From a bacterium (GTDB lineage: Bacteria > Vulcanimicrobiota > Xenobia > Xenobiales > JADMJV01): 64,000 nucleotides of DNA. The first letter of the stretch is position 1. Every line of letters starts with the position of its first letter. Below, in pieces: positions 50,864-59,214 of the stretch. Both the position numbers and the translations under genes were made by a program. The DNA is taken from contig JAFEBA010000023.1 of assembly GCA_018266105.1 (NCBI GenBank), forward strand, positions 681 to 64,680, in the 5' to 3' direction. Below the pieces are notes generated by a model. The model worked only from the letters and a program-made list of their open reading frames with translations, did no database searches and was not told the origin of the DNA.

Positions 50864-51955
50864 ATGATCGATGGTCTGGAAGCTTTCTTCGAAAGCCGGC
50901 ACCGAGGGGTAGCCGAGGAACTCACCCGTTTCGCCCAGACCCAAATGAATGCGTTTGCCAGCGCTCACGACGACGCTGAGGCCCGCGCGCAAACCCCGGA
51001 GGCGGTTCGCCTGATGGGTCGGGCCGGCTGGCTGCAGCCCCAGGATAGCCGCACCCTGTGTCTGTTTCGAGAAGCGGTAGCAGCGGTTTCCCCCCTGGCT
51101 GACGCGGTCTTTGCAATTCAGGGACTGGCCAGCGTGCCGCTGCGCCTGAGCGGATACGACGGACCCTGGTTGGAACGAGCGAGCCGAGGTGAAGCTGTGG
51201 GGGGATTCGCGATGACCGAGCCCGAGGCCGGCTCGGATGTCGCCAATATTCAAACCTTGGCTCGTCCTGATGGCGACCGATGGCGCCTCAGCGGCCGCAA
51301 ATGGCTGATTTCCAACGCCGGGCTGGCTGACTTCTATGTTGTCTTCGCACGCTTTGAAGGGGCCGAGGGCTCGAGGGGAATCGGAGGCTTTCTGGTAGAG
51401 AAGGAGGCGGTCCATTTCGTTGGACCGCAGGTGTTGAGCGCGCCTCATCCCCTGGGTCAACTGGAGTTTCGCGACTCCCCCGCCAGGTTGCTGGACAAAG
51501 AAGGCTTCAAACTCGGGATGCGCACCCTGGACACGATGCGTGTATCGGTGGCGGCCGCTGCCTGCGGCATGGCCGGACGCGCATTGAATGAAGCCATCTT
51601 GCACGCAAAAACCCGGCGCCAGTTTGGTCAAAGCCTATCGGAGTTTCAACTCATCCAGGCCAAGCTGGCCCAGATGGCGCTGGCACTGGAAAGCTCGCGC
51701 CTGCTGACCTATCGGGCCGCCTGGCAACGAGACCAGGGCCAGCAGCGCAATACTCGCGAGGTTGCGATGGCCAAAGCGCAGGCTACCGAGCAGGCTCAAT
51801 TTGTTATCGATCAGGCCATGCAGATCTTGGGCGGAAAAGGCATGCTGGCCGATTCCCCGGTCGAGCACCTCTACCGAGCCGTGCGAGCTCTACGGATCTA
51901 TGAGGGGACAACCGAAGTGCAGTATCTGATCATAGCGAAAGGACTGCTGAGCTGA
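50864..51955 (+). CDS. Acyl-CoA dehydrogenase
   Basis: The 363-residue flavoenzyme shows GGFAMTEPEAGSDVANIQTL (FAD/substrate site), KWLISNAGLADFYVV and the C-terminal QILGGKGMLADSPVEHLYRA, followed by RIYEGTTEVQ. Here the Glu of YEGTTE is the likely catalytic base. It oxidises an acyl-CoA to the 2-enoyl-CoA and passes electrons to ETF. It is translationally coupled to the OYE-type reductase (TGATG) and a flavin monooxygenase, so its substrate is probably a cyclic or branched acyl-CoA of that pathway rather than a plain fatty acid. Confidence 0.92.
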   Translation: MIDGLEAFFESRHRGVAEELTRFAQTQMNAFASAHDDAEARAQTPEAVRLMGRAGWLQPQDSRTLCLFREAVAAVSPLADAVFAIQGLASVPLRLSGYDGPWLERASRGEAVGGFAMTEPEAGSDVANIQTLARPDGDRWRLSGRKWLISNAGLADFYVVFARFEGAEGSRGIGGFLVEKEAVHFVGPQVLSAPHPLGQLEFRDSPARLLDKEGFKLGMRTLDTMRVSVAAAACGMAGRALNEAILHAKTRRQFGQSLSEFQLIQAKLAQMALALESSRLLTYRAAWQRDQGQQRNTREVAMAKAQATEQAQFVIDQAMQILGGKGMLADSPVEHLYRAVRALRIYEGTTEVQYLIIAKGLLS

Positions 51956-53400
51956 TGTGGGTTCCCCCGCAGCGCCTTAAACACGCCCTGCCTGAAGGCC
52001 ACTGGCCCAGCGCGGAGGAGGCCCGTGACTCGCTCTGGTTTTCTCCACTGCTCGCAGGTAACCTGAAGCTCGAACAACGCACCTGGATTCCGGCCATGGT
52101 ACCCTGGCGCTCCAATGAGGAAGGCGAGGTGACTCAGGATGTACTGGACTACTACGAGCGCTATGCCATGGGTTTCCCGGGCGCCCTGGTGGTGGAGGCC
52201 ACCGGGGTCCGTGATATTCCCAGCGGACCACTGCTGAGAATTGGACACGACCGCTATATTCCAGGGCTACGCAAGCTCGTGGAGGTGGTGCGCCGGGCAT
52301 CCCAAGGCCGCACCCGACTGCTGATCCAGATTATCGATTTCCTGGGTATCCGGCGGAGACCTGAGCCGGCAAAGTTCTTCGCTCGCTTCTTCGAAGTCAA
52401 AGATCGTCACCGTCAACACTTCCCTGGAGCCAGTGACGACGAAATTCGTCATCAACTAAGCGGCGGCAAACCTGAGTTTTGGAAGCAAGTGCTGGACGAA
52501 CGAGAATATGAATCGTTGCAATACGGCTGGCGCGAGCGAGTGACCGACCTTGACACTCCCCACATTCAGGAGCTGCCACGGGTGCTCCCGGGAATCTTTG
52601 GTGCGGCCGCGACTCGTGCCCGAGAAGCCGGGTTCGATGGTGTGGAATTGCACTATGCCCACGCTTACACCATGGCCTCCTTCCTTTCAGGTCGCAACGA
52701 CCGCGGTGATGAATACGGGGGCAACCGTGAGAATCGAGTGCGGCTGCCACTAGAGGTCTTCCGGGAAGTGCGCCGCCAGGTTGGCCAGGACTACGCGGTG
52801 GGATGCCGCTATGTGGCGCACGAGGGTATCGTTGGGGGCTACTCTACAGCCGACGCCTGCTACTACGGGGTTGAGTTTGCACAGGCCGGAATGGACTTTC
52901 TCTCGCTGAGTCGCGGAGGCAAATTCGAGGATGCCAAACAGCCCGCCGTGGGCTGGGCCAGTTACCCCTACACCGGCCCGTCTGGCTACGAGTGCATGCC
53001 CAGCTACATCAGCGACGATCGGGGCCCGTGGGGGCGCAATGTGGCCTCCGCCAGGCCAATTCGTCAGGCGATTCGTTCCGCGGGCCTGGAAACGCCTGTG
53101 GTGGTGACGGGCGGAATCTGCAGTTTTAACCAGGCGGAAGAGTTGTTGCGTAACGGTAGTGCCGACATCATCGGCTCGGCCCGTCAAAGCCTGGCCGATC
53201 CCGATTGGTTCCACAAGGTGGCGCTGGGGCGCGGTGACGAGGTTCGTCGTTGCAAATTCTCCAATTACTGTGAAGGCCTGGACCAGAAGCACAAGCAGGT
53301 AACCTGCCAATGCTGGGACCGGCTGAATCTGGATGAGCCAGGGGTAACCCTGGCAGAAGACGGAAGGCGCCGTTTGCTCGCGCCAGTTTGGAAGCCATGA
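51955..53400 (+). CDS. Old-yellow-enzyme-type NADH:flavin oxidoreductase
   Basis: The protein is a TIM-barrel FMN reductase. GAAATRAREAGFDGVELHYA, SFLSGRNDRGDEYGGNRENR and VVTGGICSFNQAEELLRNG are the OYE landmarks, and a C-terminal cluster KFSNYCEGLDQKHKQVTCQC adds four cysteines that may bind an iron-sulfur centre. In 2-aminobenzoyl-CoA monooxygenase/reductase and salicylyl-CoA hydroxylase-type proteins, a domain like this is fused behind a flavin monooxygenase. Here the two are separate, overlapping genes with the reductase first. The enzyme could reduce the ring of a hydroxylated aromatic CoA ester. Confidence 0.82.
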   Translation: MWVPPQRLKHALPEGHWPSAEEARDSLWFSPLLAGNLKLEQRTWIPAMVPWRSNEEGEVTQDVLDYYERYAMGFPGALVVEATGVRDIPSGPLLRIGHDRYIPGLRKLVEVVRRASQGRTRLLIQIIDFLGIRRRPEPAKFFARFFEVKDRHRQHFPGASDDEIRHQLSGGKPEFWKQVLDEREYESLQYGWRERVTDLDTPHIQELPRVLPGIFGAAATRAREAGFDGVELHYAHAYTMASFLSGRNDRGDEYGGNRENRVRLPLEVFREVRRQVGQDYAVGCRYVAHEGIVGGYSTADACYYGVEFAQAGMDFLSLSRGGKFEDAKQPAVGWASYPYTGPSGYECMPSYISDDRGPWGRNVASARPIRQAIRSAGLETPVVVTGGICSFNQAEELLRNGSADIIGSARQSLADPDWFHKVALGRGDEVRRCKFSNYCEGLDQKHKQVTCQCWDRLNLDEPGVTLAEDGRRRLLAPVWKP

Positions 53401-54506
53401 AAGTCAACATTTTAGGTGGTGGCCCTGCTGGCCTATTTCTGGCCCTATTGCTCCGACAGCTGAAGGCAGAGGTCGAAGTCTGGGAGCGAAATCCTCAAGA
53501 CAATACCTTCGGCTGGGGCGTGGTTTTCTCGGACGCGACCGTAGCTTCTTTCGAAGAACCCGACCCTGAATTCTATGCTGACTTCAAGCGCAGCCTGCGC
53601 ACCTGGGAAAACGTGGACATTATTCATCGCGGTGTCCTGACATCGGTAGCGGGAAATCGTTTTTCCGGCATCGCTCGTATCGACCTCCTGAAGATCCTGC
53701 ACAAGCGCTGCCGCGAACTGGGCGTGCGTATGAATTTCGGCTGCGAAATAAAAGATATTGCCTCGCTCCGTGACTGTGACGTATTGGTCGGGTCAGACGG
53801 CGTTGCCAGTTTGCTGCGCAAGCGCTACAAGAAGCTCTTCAAGACGGACCTTGGGCTCGGAAAGAACCGCTACATTTGGTATGGAACCCGAGCCCCATTT
53901 CAGGGATTGACCCTGACCTTCCGCATGGATGGACCCGACCTGTTCATGGCCCACTCCTACAAATATTCAGACGAACTCTCCACCTTTATTGTTGAAGTGG
54001 ACGAGCCGACCTGGGAACGTGTGCGCTTCCTGGGGGAACGACGTGCCAGAGCCCGCCTGGAGAAAGTGTTTGAGCCAGAACTGGGCGGCCAACCCCTGCT
54101 CTCAAACCGGAGTAAGTGGATTCGATTCGTGAACGTATACAATCAGAACTGGTGGGCAGAGAATATGGTCTTGCTGGGAGACGCTCTGCATACCGCCCAC
54201 TTCTCCATCGGTTCAGGCACAAAGCTGGCCATGGAAGACGCTCTGGCTCTCTGGCGAACGTTACGCGAAGGCGGAAATCTGGCTGAATTTGAGGCGACCC
54301 GGCGTCCCAAAGTGGACCGATTCATTGAGGCAGCCAATACCAGCCAGCGCTGGTTCGAAACCGCCCGGGACCGAATGCATCTGGATGTCCTGCCGTTCTG
54401 CTACGAAGCCATGACGCGCAGCTCCCGCGTGGACGACGAGATCCTGCGCCGCCGCGATCCTGAGTTCGTCAAACGCTATGAGGACTTTAAAGCGCTCAAG
54501 AGCTGA
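53397..54506 (+). CDS. FAD-dependent monooxygenase, aromatic-CoA hydroxylase-like
   Basis: MKVNILGGGPAGLFLALLLR is the FAD motif. DVLVGSDGVASLLRKRY is the GD/DG motif of flavin hydroxylases, and MVLLGDALHTAHFSIGSGTK the second FAD site. NTFGWGVVFSDATV and the wide HFSIGSGTKLAMEDA loop are characteristic of salicylyl-CoA and 2-aminobenzoyl-CoA hydroxylases. At 369 residues it corresponds to the N-terminal half of 2-aminobenzoyl-CoA monooxygenase/reductase. It overlaps the OYE gene (ATGA), which matches the other half. The 3' end overlaps the convergent gene by 31 bases. Confidence 0.85.
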   Translation: MKVNILGGGPAGLFLALLLRQLKAEVEVWERNPQDNTFGWGVVFSDATVASFEEPDPEFYADFKRSLRTWENVDIIHRGVLTSVAGNRFSGIARIDLLKILHKRCRELGVRMNFGCEIKDIASLRDCDVLVGSDGVASLLRKRYKKLFKTDLGLGKNRYIWYGTRAPFQGLTLTFRMDGPDLFMAHSYKYSDELSTFIVEVDEPTWERVRFLGERRARARLEKVFEPELGGQPLLSNRSKWIRFVNVYNQNWWAENMVLLGDALHTAHFSIGSGTKLAMEDALALWRTLREGGNLAEFEATRRPKVDRFIEAANTSQRWFETARDRMHLDVLPFCYEAMTRSSRVDDEILRRRDPEFVKRYEDFKALKS

Positions 54507-55207
54507 TCGTGCTGGCCGTATTGGACGACCTTCAGGCCCGGGAGCCCCTGCTTAACCGCCGGCGGGACGCCATTGAGGTCGGGGGTCAGCAGCGTACAAT
54601 CTTTGCCCCAGGCCAGGGCCGCGCCCAATTCCACCCACATACCTGATGGGCGCGAGCTGTTGTCATACTGATAAAACACACATCGATCGGCGCTCTTGAC
54701 CGCCGCCAGGTCGGCGATCAGGCTCTGCTTGGGAGTGCCGAAAGTATCTGTGGAGCCCACCGAGATGCCTTCGCAATAATTGGACCCTCCCAGCGCGGTA
54801 TTGATCTGCTGCAGATGAGTCCGGCCTTCGGCGTATTGCTCTTTGCTCAGTCCCGACATCAGACAACCGATGAAGGTGTCAAAGCGCTGAGAAGAATTGG
54901 TTATCGGATCGGGCTGAGCCTCGACCTGAACGGGCGTCGTACCCTGAGTAATGGTTATCTGCGAAGGGTAGGACAGGTCACCTTCACGCAAGAACCAGGG
55001 TAAGTGCCTGCGGTCGGGAGCTTCAAGCACCGTGGGCCGACCTTGGGCCAGCGCCATGCCGCAGGCGACCAGTGAGTCTTCGGCTCCGGGGTTTTCCAGC
55101 GAAAGCGAAACATAGTCGGCCCGAGCCAGATTCTCAGGAGTGAGCTTGCGAGCCACACCTCCGGCCTGCCAATCGTTACGGGATGGAATCTGAGCGCTGA
55201 TCTTCAT
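54476..55207 (-). CDS. Protein with two nucleoside-deoxyribosyltransferase-like repeats
   Basis: The 243 residues seem to contain a duplicated Rossmann-like unit. The first has LARADYVSLSLENPGAEDSL followed by VACGMALAQGRPTVLEAPD. The second has DRCVFYQYDNSSRPSGMWVE followed by LGAALAWGKDCTLLTPD. The E-x-G-x-A-L-A-x-G-K-x-x-x-L-L pattern of the second is that of nucleoside 2-deoxyribosyltransferase-like proteins, a fold shared with TIR- and SLOG-type nucleotide hydrolases. In the first unit the motif Glu is replaced (ACG), so only the second may be catalytic. ATG 55207 is preferred. Words lie at 54898 and 54952. Confidence 0.55.
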   Translation of the reverse strand: MKISAQIPSRNDWQAGGVARKLTPENLARADYVSLSLENPGAEDSLVACGMALAQGRPTVLEAPDRRHLPWFLREGDLSYPSQITITQGTTPVQVEAQPDPITNSSQRFDTFIGCLMSGLSKEQYAEGRTHLQQINTALGGSNYCEGISVGSTDTFGTPKQSLIADLAAVKSADRCVFYQYDNSSRPSGMWVELGAALAWGKDCTLLTPDLNGVPPAVKQGLPGLKVVQYGQHDQLLSALKSS

Positions 55208-55312
55208 GACACGACTGTACCTCGAGGCAGTGAAAGAAGGTTGAAAACCGACTCCAAGCCCGAAGCACACTTTTCACTCGGCAAAATCGTAAGCCTCGGG
55301 TAGGATGAGCTG

Positions 55313-55645
55313 GTGCGAATCATTATCTGGCTGACTCTGACTTCGCTGGTCTGGGCCACCCCATGCGGTAAGGGCGGGAGCCGTTGCCACTACTCTGGCT
55401 ACCGAAGCTATGGTTACTACGGTTACAGCCGAAGAGCGCGCGGACCAGCTCTGCCCTTCGAGGGCGGTTCTCCCCCTGGCTACAACAGCGAAGAGCAGAG
55501 AAGCTTCCCAAAGCTCTATTCGACTCAGCCACCGGGAGCGCTGGCACCCGTTCCGCCCAGCCCGTTTGATCCGTCGCGTATGAAGTCGAGTGGGAACCCA
55601 TACCAGATAACCCACAGCCAGGAGAAAGCTCCACCCGGCTACTGA
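55313..55645 (+). CDS. Small secreted Gly/Tyr/Ser-rich protein
   Basis: GTG 55313 follows an AGGA site and starts a signal peptide (IIIWLTLTSLVWA). The mature 95 residues are rich in Gly, Tyr, Ser and Pro (SGYRSYGYYGYSRR) with two cysteines and no recognised domain. It is likely exported and disordered. Its stop codon is the TGATAA of a near-copy of the dispersed word (GATAACTA at 55644). Confidence 0.55.
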   Translation: MRIIIWLTLTSLVWATPCGKGGSRCHYSGYRSYGYYGYSRRARGPALPFEGGSPPGYNSEEQRSFPKLYSTQPPGALAPVPPSPFDPSRMKSSGNPYQITHSQEKAPPGY

Positions 55646-55733
55646 TAACTATTTTTTCAGCGGAGGGGTGACCTGCACCCAGCCCCCGTCTTGGTAGTTG
55701 ATGGTTACGTTGCTCATAGGTGGAGGTTAACCA

Positions 55734-55799
55734 ATGACCCTGAAAGATTTCTGCAAGACCTTGCAAGATTGTAAACAGTCGGGCATTCTGAAGGAATGA
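55734..55799 (+). CDS. 21-residue leader-like peptide coupled to a lipoprotein
   Basis: An excellent Shine-Dalgarno (GGAGG, 55722-55726) stands eight bases before ATG 55734. The 22-codon frame encodes MTLKDFCKTLQDCKQSGILK plus E and ends in a TGA that overlaps the ATG of the lipoprotein gene (ATGA at 55796). The lipoprotein itself has no ribosome site of its own, so this tiny frame probably drives its translation. It might be an attenuating leader peptide or simply a coupling device. The two cysteines could matter if it is regulatory. Confidence 0.5.
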   Translation: MTLKDFCKTLQDCKQSGILKE

Positions 55800-56569
55800 G
55801 AGTCACGCTGGCCCTTCTTTCCCTTGCCCTGCTTGGATGCCAATCGACCTCGGTGCCTCCTCAGTCCAACTCCGCCCCACCGAGTCCCCTTGTGACCCAG
55901 AAGCAGCGTCCGGAGCAGCAACGCCGGCCCCTGGTTCGCCTCAACCCTCGCCGGCAAAGCCTGGAGGTAGGGGAAGCCCCTCCCGCCCCGGAGCTTCCTC
56001 GGCGAGTCCCCATGAAAGTGGGAGTTCGCGTGCTCCCAGAGAGCCCGCCCCGTCCGGCTATCTCCCCACCCCAACCCGGGAGACTACTCGACCCGCGCCA
56101 GCAGCAAATTCAAAGTCTGAATGAGTCCCTGGCCGCCCAGCATCAGCAGATTCAGCGTCAAAATGAGGCCATCTTGGCCGAGCAGCAGCGGCAACGCGAG
56201 CAGATACAGCGGCAGAATGAAGCGATTCTGGCCCAAACTCAACAGGCGGCTCTCTGGAACAATCGTCCCCTGCCAGGCCAGGACCTCACCCCACAAATGC
56301 AGCAGGTCGCCTATCCGCAAGTGGGAGCAAGCGACGCTCACCGCCAGGCCGAACGTCGCTACCTTGAGGCTCGAGCCGACTTCCTCAACACCAAATACCT
56401 GCCCCCAGGTAGCCCACCTCGCTACAATGCAGAGAATGTGCGGGGGCAGATCGGCACCGGTATGCCGCTACCGCCCGACCTCATGAGCCGGCCAGCGACG
56501 TTCAATCCAGTTCTTCAAAAGGCCCAACAGGCCGAAATCCTGCGCCAAGAGATGGTCCGCATCCCTTGA
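55796..56569 (+). CDS. Proline/glutamine-rich lipoprotein
   Basis: The lipobox LALLG-C (Cys15) marks a lipoprotein. It has a Pro-rich stretch (25-95), and then a coiled-coil segment in which QIQRQNEAILA occurs twice (about 118-148, separated by EQQRQRE). The C-terminus has no recognised fold. It is probably an outer-membrane or periplasmic spacer protein. Translation is likely coupled to the 21-residue frame upstream. The stop TGA and following TAA belong to a GATAACCA word. Confidence 0.65.
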   Translation: MRVTLALLSLALLGCQSTSVPPQSNSAPPSPLVTQKQRPEQQRRPLVRLNPRRQSLEVGEAPPAPELPRRVPMKVGVRVLPESPPRPAISPPQPGRLLDPRQQQIQSLNESLAAQHQQIQRQNEAILAEQQRQREQIQRQNEAILAQTQQAALWNNRPLPGQDLTPQMQQVAYPQVGASDAHRQAERRYLEARADFLNTKYLPPGSPPRYNAENVRGQIGTGMPLPPDLMSRPATFNPVLQKAQQAEILRQEMVRIP

Positions 56570-56611
56570 TAACCATTTCTTAGGCAGGCTCTGAAAAATT
56601 GGTTATCAGGG
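56563..56611. repeat. Inverted GATAACCA pair ending two converging genes
   Basis: A + core at 56568 and a - core at 56600 are separated by TTTCTTAGGCAGGCTCTGAAAAAT; the flanks CCCTTGAT and ATCAGGGG also pair. The left copy provides the TGATAA stop of the lipoprotein gene and the right copy the TGATAA stop of the serpin gene on the other strand. It is therefore both terminator-like hairpin and double stop. Confidence 0.85.
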
Positions 56612-57946
56612 GTTGGTGACGCGTCCGGTGCAGAGAACGGCACCGGATTCGTTATCCTTAATCATGTAGACGAAGGGGCGGTCGGCCTTAAACTCCGGCG
56701 TCATACGCACGCACTCCAGCCCGATTACGGCGCCGGTGGCGGCGGCGAACTCGGAGCCTTCCTCGTTCACTTCCACGTTGGCTTTGTGGAACACATCGCT
56801 GACCACCAAGTCGGCTTCCTTGTTGATGCCAGTCAAGTCGGCACCCGCAAAGAGATTCTCCATACCCATCTTCTGCAGGGACGGCTTGAGAGAGAAGTTG
56901 GACTCGGTTTTGAATCTGGGCAAGGCCACATCCACTTCCGACTTGACCATTTGATTGCTGACATTCTCAAGGGTATCGGCATTGAGGTGGGCTTCTAGTT
57001 CCTCCAACTTGCGGTCGCCGCACGGAACCATAGCAACCATCGAAAAGCGTTCATTCTTGTAGGGAAGCTCAATGGCTTTGAAGTCGCCTGCCTCATGCCA
57101 ACCATTGGCTCGAGTGCCATCAAACTTCATGGTGGCGAACTTGAAATCGTTGGTCTGGTGCATCATGTCTACCTGTCCACCCTTGCTGCCAGCAAAGCGT
57201 TCAGCGTAGGTGTTGTTCTTATCAAAAGCGGTCTTCCAGTCGCCCTTAAAGTGAATGGCGCTGGTCACAACCATCACCGAATCGTGGTTAAGGGCACCTT
57301 CGGGCAATAGATTTTGGATCTTACCGTTGGTATCGGCTGCGATCTGCTCGTTAATGGCCTGGCGGCTAGCCTCGTTGTTAGAACGAATGGGAAGGTTACG
57401 AGCTTCAGCACCGTAGGTTTGTTCGGTCACATTCTTAAAGCCCGCCTCGACCTGAAATTGGTTATCGGCGAAAACGCGGTTGGCGATGGAGACATTGACC
57501 CCGTCGCCCCGAGTCACGGCGCTTGAGTTCAGGGCTGCGATTCCGGCGTGGATGCGGTCGCCGCGCAGCTCTTCGCAATGCAGGCCCTTGGCCAGCGAGG
57601 CCTCGGTTTCACCTCGGGCGCCGGCCAGGACCATACCCAAACATCCGTTTACGTTAAAAGGGGAAGCGAAGAAACTTTCACCAGCTTTCTCAGCCCCAAG
57701 CTGGCGATAGAGGTCAAAGCTGAAGTTATTGACGGCCCGAGCGGCCTGCTTGAGTTCGCTGGCCGAGGCTGGCGCGATGGTGGCCCGGACCTCGCTGCCG
57801 GGACACATCAGTGAACGCGGGCAGATAGCGTTTTCCGGCCTCTGGCCGGGGAGAAAAGCTTCCTGGATGGCCTGAGAAGAATTGGTTATCAAGGGCGTGC
57901 TGCGAATTTGGGGCCTTAGGCTCGGAATCTGGGATGAGATGTGCAC
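56606..57946 (-). CDS. Serpin (serine protease inhibitor)
   Basis: About 375 residues form a serpin domain after a 65-residue N-terminal extension. Landmarks are NFSFDLYRQL, SPFNVNGCLGMVLAGARGET, VTSAIHFKGDWKTAFDK and NVEVNEEGSEFAAATGAVIG, followed by FKADRPFVYMIKD. The hinge (residues about 394-405, EEGSEFAAAT) has the small residues typical of inhibitory serpins. Counting from the hinge, the scissile bond lies around LECV, which would give Glu, Leu or Cys at P1. No clear signal peptide is seen; the first residues are polar, so export is uncertain. Words lie at 57459 and 57883. Confidence 0.93.
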   Translation of the reverse strand: MHISSQIPSLRPQIRSTPLITNSSQAIQEAFLPGQRPENAICPRSLMCPGSEVRATIAPASASELKQAARAVNNFSFDLYRQLGAEKAGESFFASPFNVNGCLGMVLAGARGETEASLAKGLHCEELRGDRIHAGIAALNSSAVTRGDGVNVSIANRVFADNQFQVEAGFKNVTEQTYGAEARNLPIRSNNEASRQAINEQIAADTNGKIQNLLPEGALNHDSVMVVTSAIHFKGDWKTAFDKNNTYAERFAGSKGGQVDMMHQTNDFKFATMKFDGTRANGWHEAGDFKAIELPYKNERFSMVAMVPCGDRKLEELEAHLNADTLENVSNQMVKSEVDVALPRFKTESNFSLKPSLQKMGMENLFAGADLTGINKEADLVVSDVFHKANVEVNEEGSEFAAATGAVIGLECVRMTPEFKADRPFVYMIKDNESGAVLCTGRVTNP

Positions 57947-58069
57947 GGTGGTAGCTCCTTCTATGTCTCTATATTCTGGGCGGTAGCCTAACGGGGTATC
58001 ATGAAAGATCCCTCAAAGGCGAGCTAAAGTCGGAGGACAGTGAACCCCCCGATGGAGTAGGGTCATGCG

Positions 58070-59185
58070 ATGAGCAATTGGACCCGTTGGGTGATCCGTC
58101 TGTGCTTTGTGGCCTACGGGTTAACCTTCGCCAGTTGGGCCAGTCGCATTCCGCAAATCAAGGGTGCGCTGCACCTGACCGATGGAGAACTGGGTCGACT
58201 GCTCTTCGCGATGCCGGTAGGACAACTCATCAGTCTGCAGTTTAGCGGTCGCATTGCCGTCCACTTCGGTTCTCACCGGGTTATGCCACTGGCCTTGTGC
58301 GCCTACGCTCTGGTTCTGCCTTGCCTGGGAATGGCTCGGGCTCCCTGGCAGCTGGCTCTTGGACTGCTCCTCTTTGGCCTGTGCGGAAATATCGGTAGCA
58401 CATCCCTGCAAACCCAGGGAGTTCTGACCGAAAAAGAGGCCGGTCGCCCCTTGATGGCTTCCTACCACGGGGCCTGGAGTCTGGCCGGCTTTCTGGGTGG
58501 CGCGCTGGGGTTATTGATGACATCTTTTGACATCTCACCGGCCGCGCACTTTACCCTGGTGGCGGCACTGGTGGTGGCCCTGGTGCCCTGGGGGAAGCGT
58601 TTCCTGATCGTCAGCATCCGCCCGGCAAGCTCAGTCAAGCGCCGCTTCGATCCAGGCCTGCTTGTGCTGGGGCTGATGGGTTTCTGCACCATGGGAATGG
58701 AAGGCTGCATGTTTGACTGGAGCGGGGTCTACTTCCGCGAGGTGGTGCACGCTCCCAGACATCTTAGCGCGCTGGGCTATACCAGCTTCATGGTCACGAC
58801 CGCTCTGGGCCGCTTTACCGGGGACCGGGTGATCGGTCGTTTTGGGCGCGTGAGGGTCTTGCAGATTGGGGGACTCCTGGCCTCGTCCGGTTTTGTCTGC
58901 AGCGTGCTCTTCCCCAGTCTGCTACCGGCCATCCTTTCTTTTGTCCTGATCGGCATTGGCGTTTGCAACATCATGCCCTCGGTCTACTCGTTGGCCGGCC
59001 AAAGCCGACCGGAGGACCCCAGCAACGCTCTGGCCAGCGTTGGACAGATCAGCTTCCTCGGCTTCCTGCTGGGCCCGCCGCTGATTGGCGAGATCTCCTC
59101 TCGCTTGGGGCTGCCTGCGGCCTTTTTGGTTATCGCCTGCCTCGGGTTGCTGGTGCCGGGTCTGGCCCGGCGCGTCAAGCTATAG
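58070..59185 (+). CDS. MFS transporter (YbjJ-like)
   Basis: The 371 residues make about 12 membrane helices in two halves. LCFVAYGLTFASWASRIPQI and GSHRVMPLALCAYALVLPCL contain the first-half MFS signature region, and ALGRFTGDRVIGRFGRVRVL the matching second-half motif. GMEGCMFDWSGVYFREV is typical of the YbjJ/fucose-permease-like branch. Substrate and direction are unknown. ATG 58070 has AGGG eight bases upstream. A word lies at 59127, in the last helix (FLVIACLG). Confidence 0.88.
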   Translation: MSNWTRWVIRLCFVAYGLTFASWASRIPQIKGALHLTDGELGRLLFAMPVGQLISLQFSGRIAVHFGSHRVMPLALCAYALVLPCLGMARAPWQLALGLLLFGLCGNIGSTSLQTQGVLTEKEAGRPLMASYHGAWSLAGFLGGALGLLMTSFDISPAAHFTLVAALVVALVPWGKRFLIVSIRPASSVKRRFDPGLLVLGLMGFCTMGMEGCMFDWSGVYFREVVHAPRHLSALGYTSFMVTTALGRFTGDRVIGRFGRVRVLQIGGLLASSGFVCSVLFPSLLPAILSFVLIGIGVCNIMPSVYSLAGQSRPEDPSNALASVGQISFLGFLLGPPLIGEISSRLGLPAAFLVIACLGLLVPGLARRVKL

Positions 59186-59214
59186 CCTGCTCCGCTCCTA
59201 CCGATAAGTGAGGC

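Noticed and set aside
55649..55717. Minus-strand 22-codon frame (MSNVTINYQDGGWVQVTPPL plus KK) ending in a word copy
   Set aside because: It reads like protein, but has no Shine-Dalgarno and no supporting context; too short to trust.
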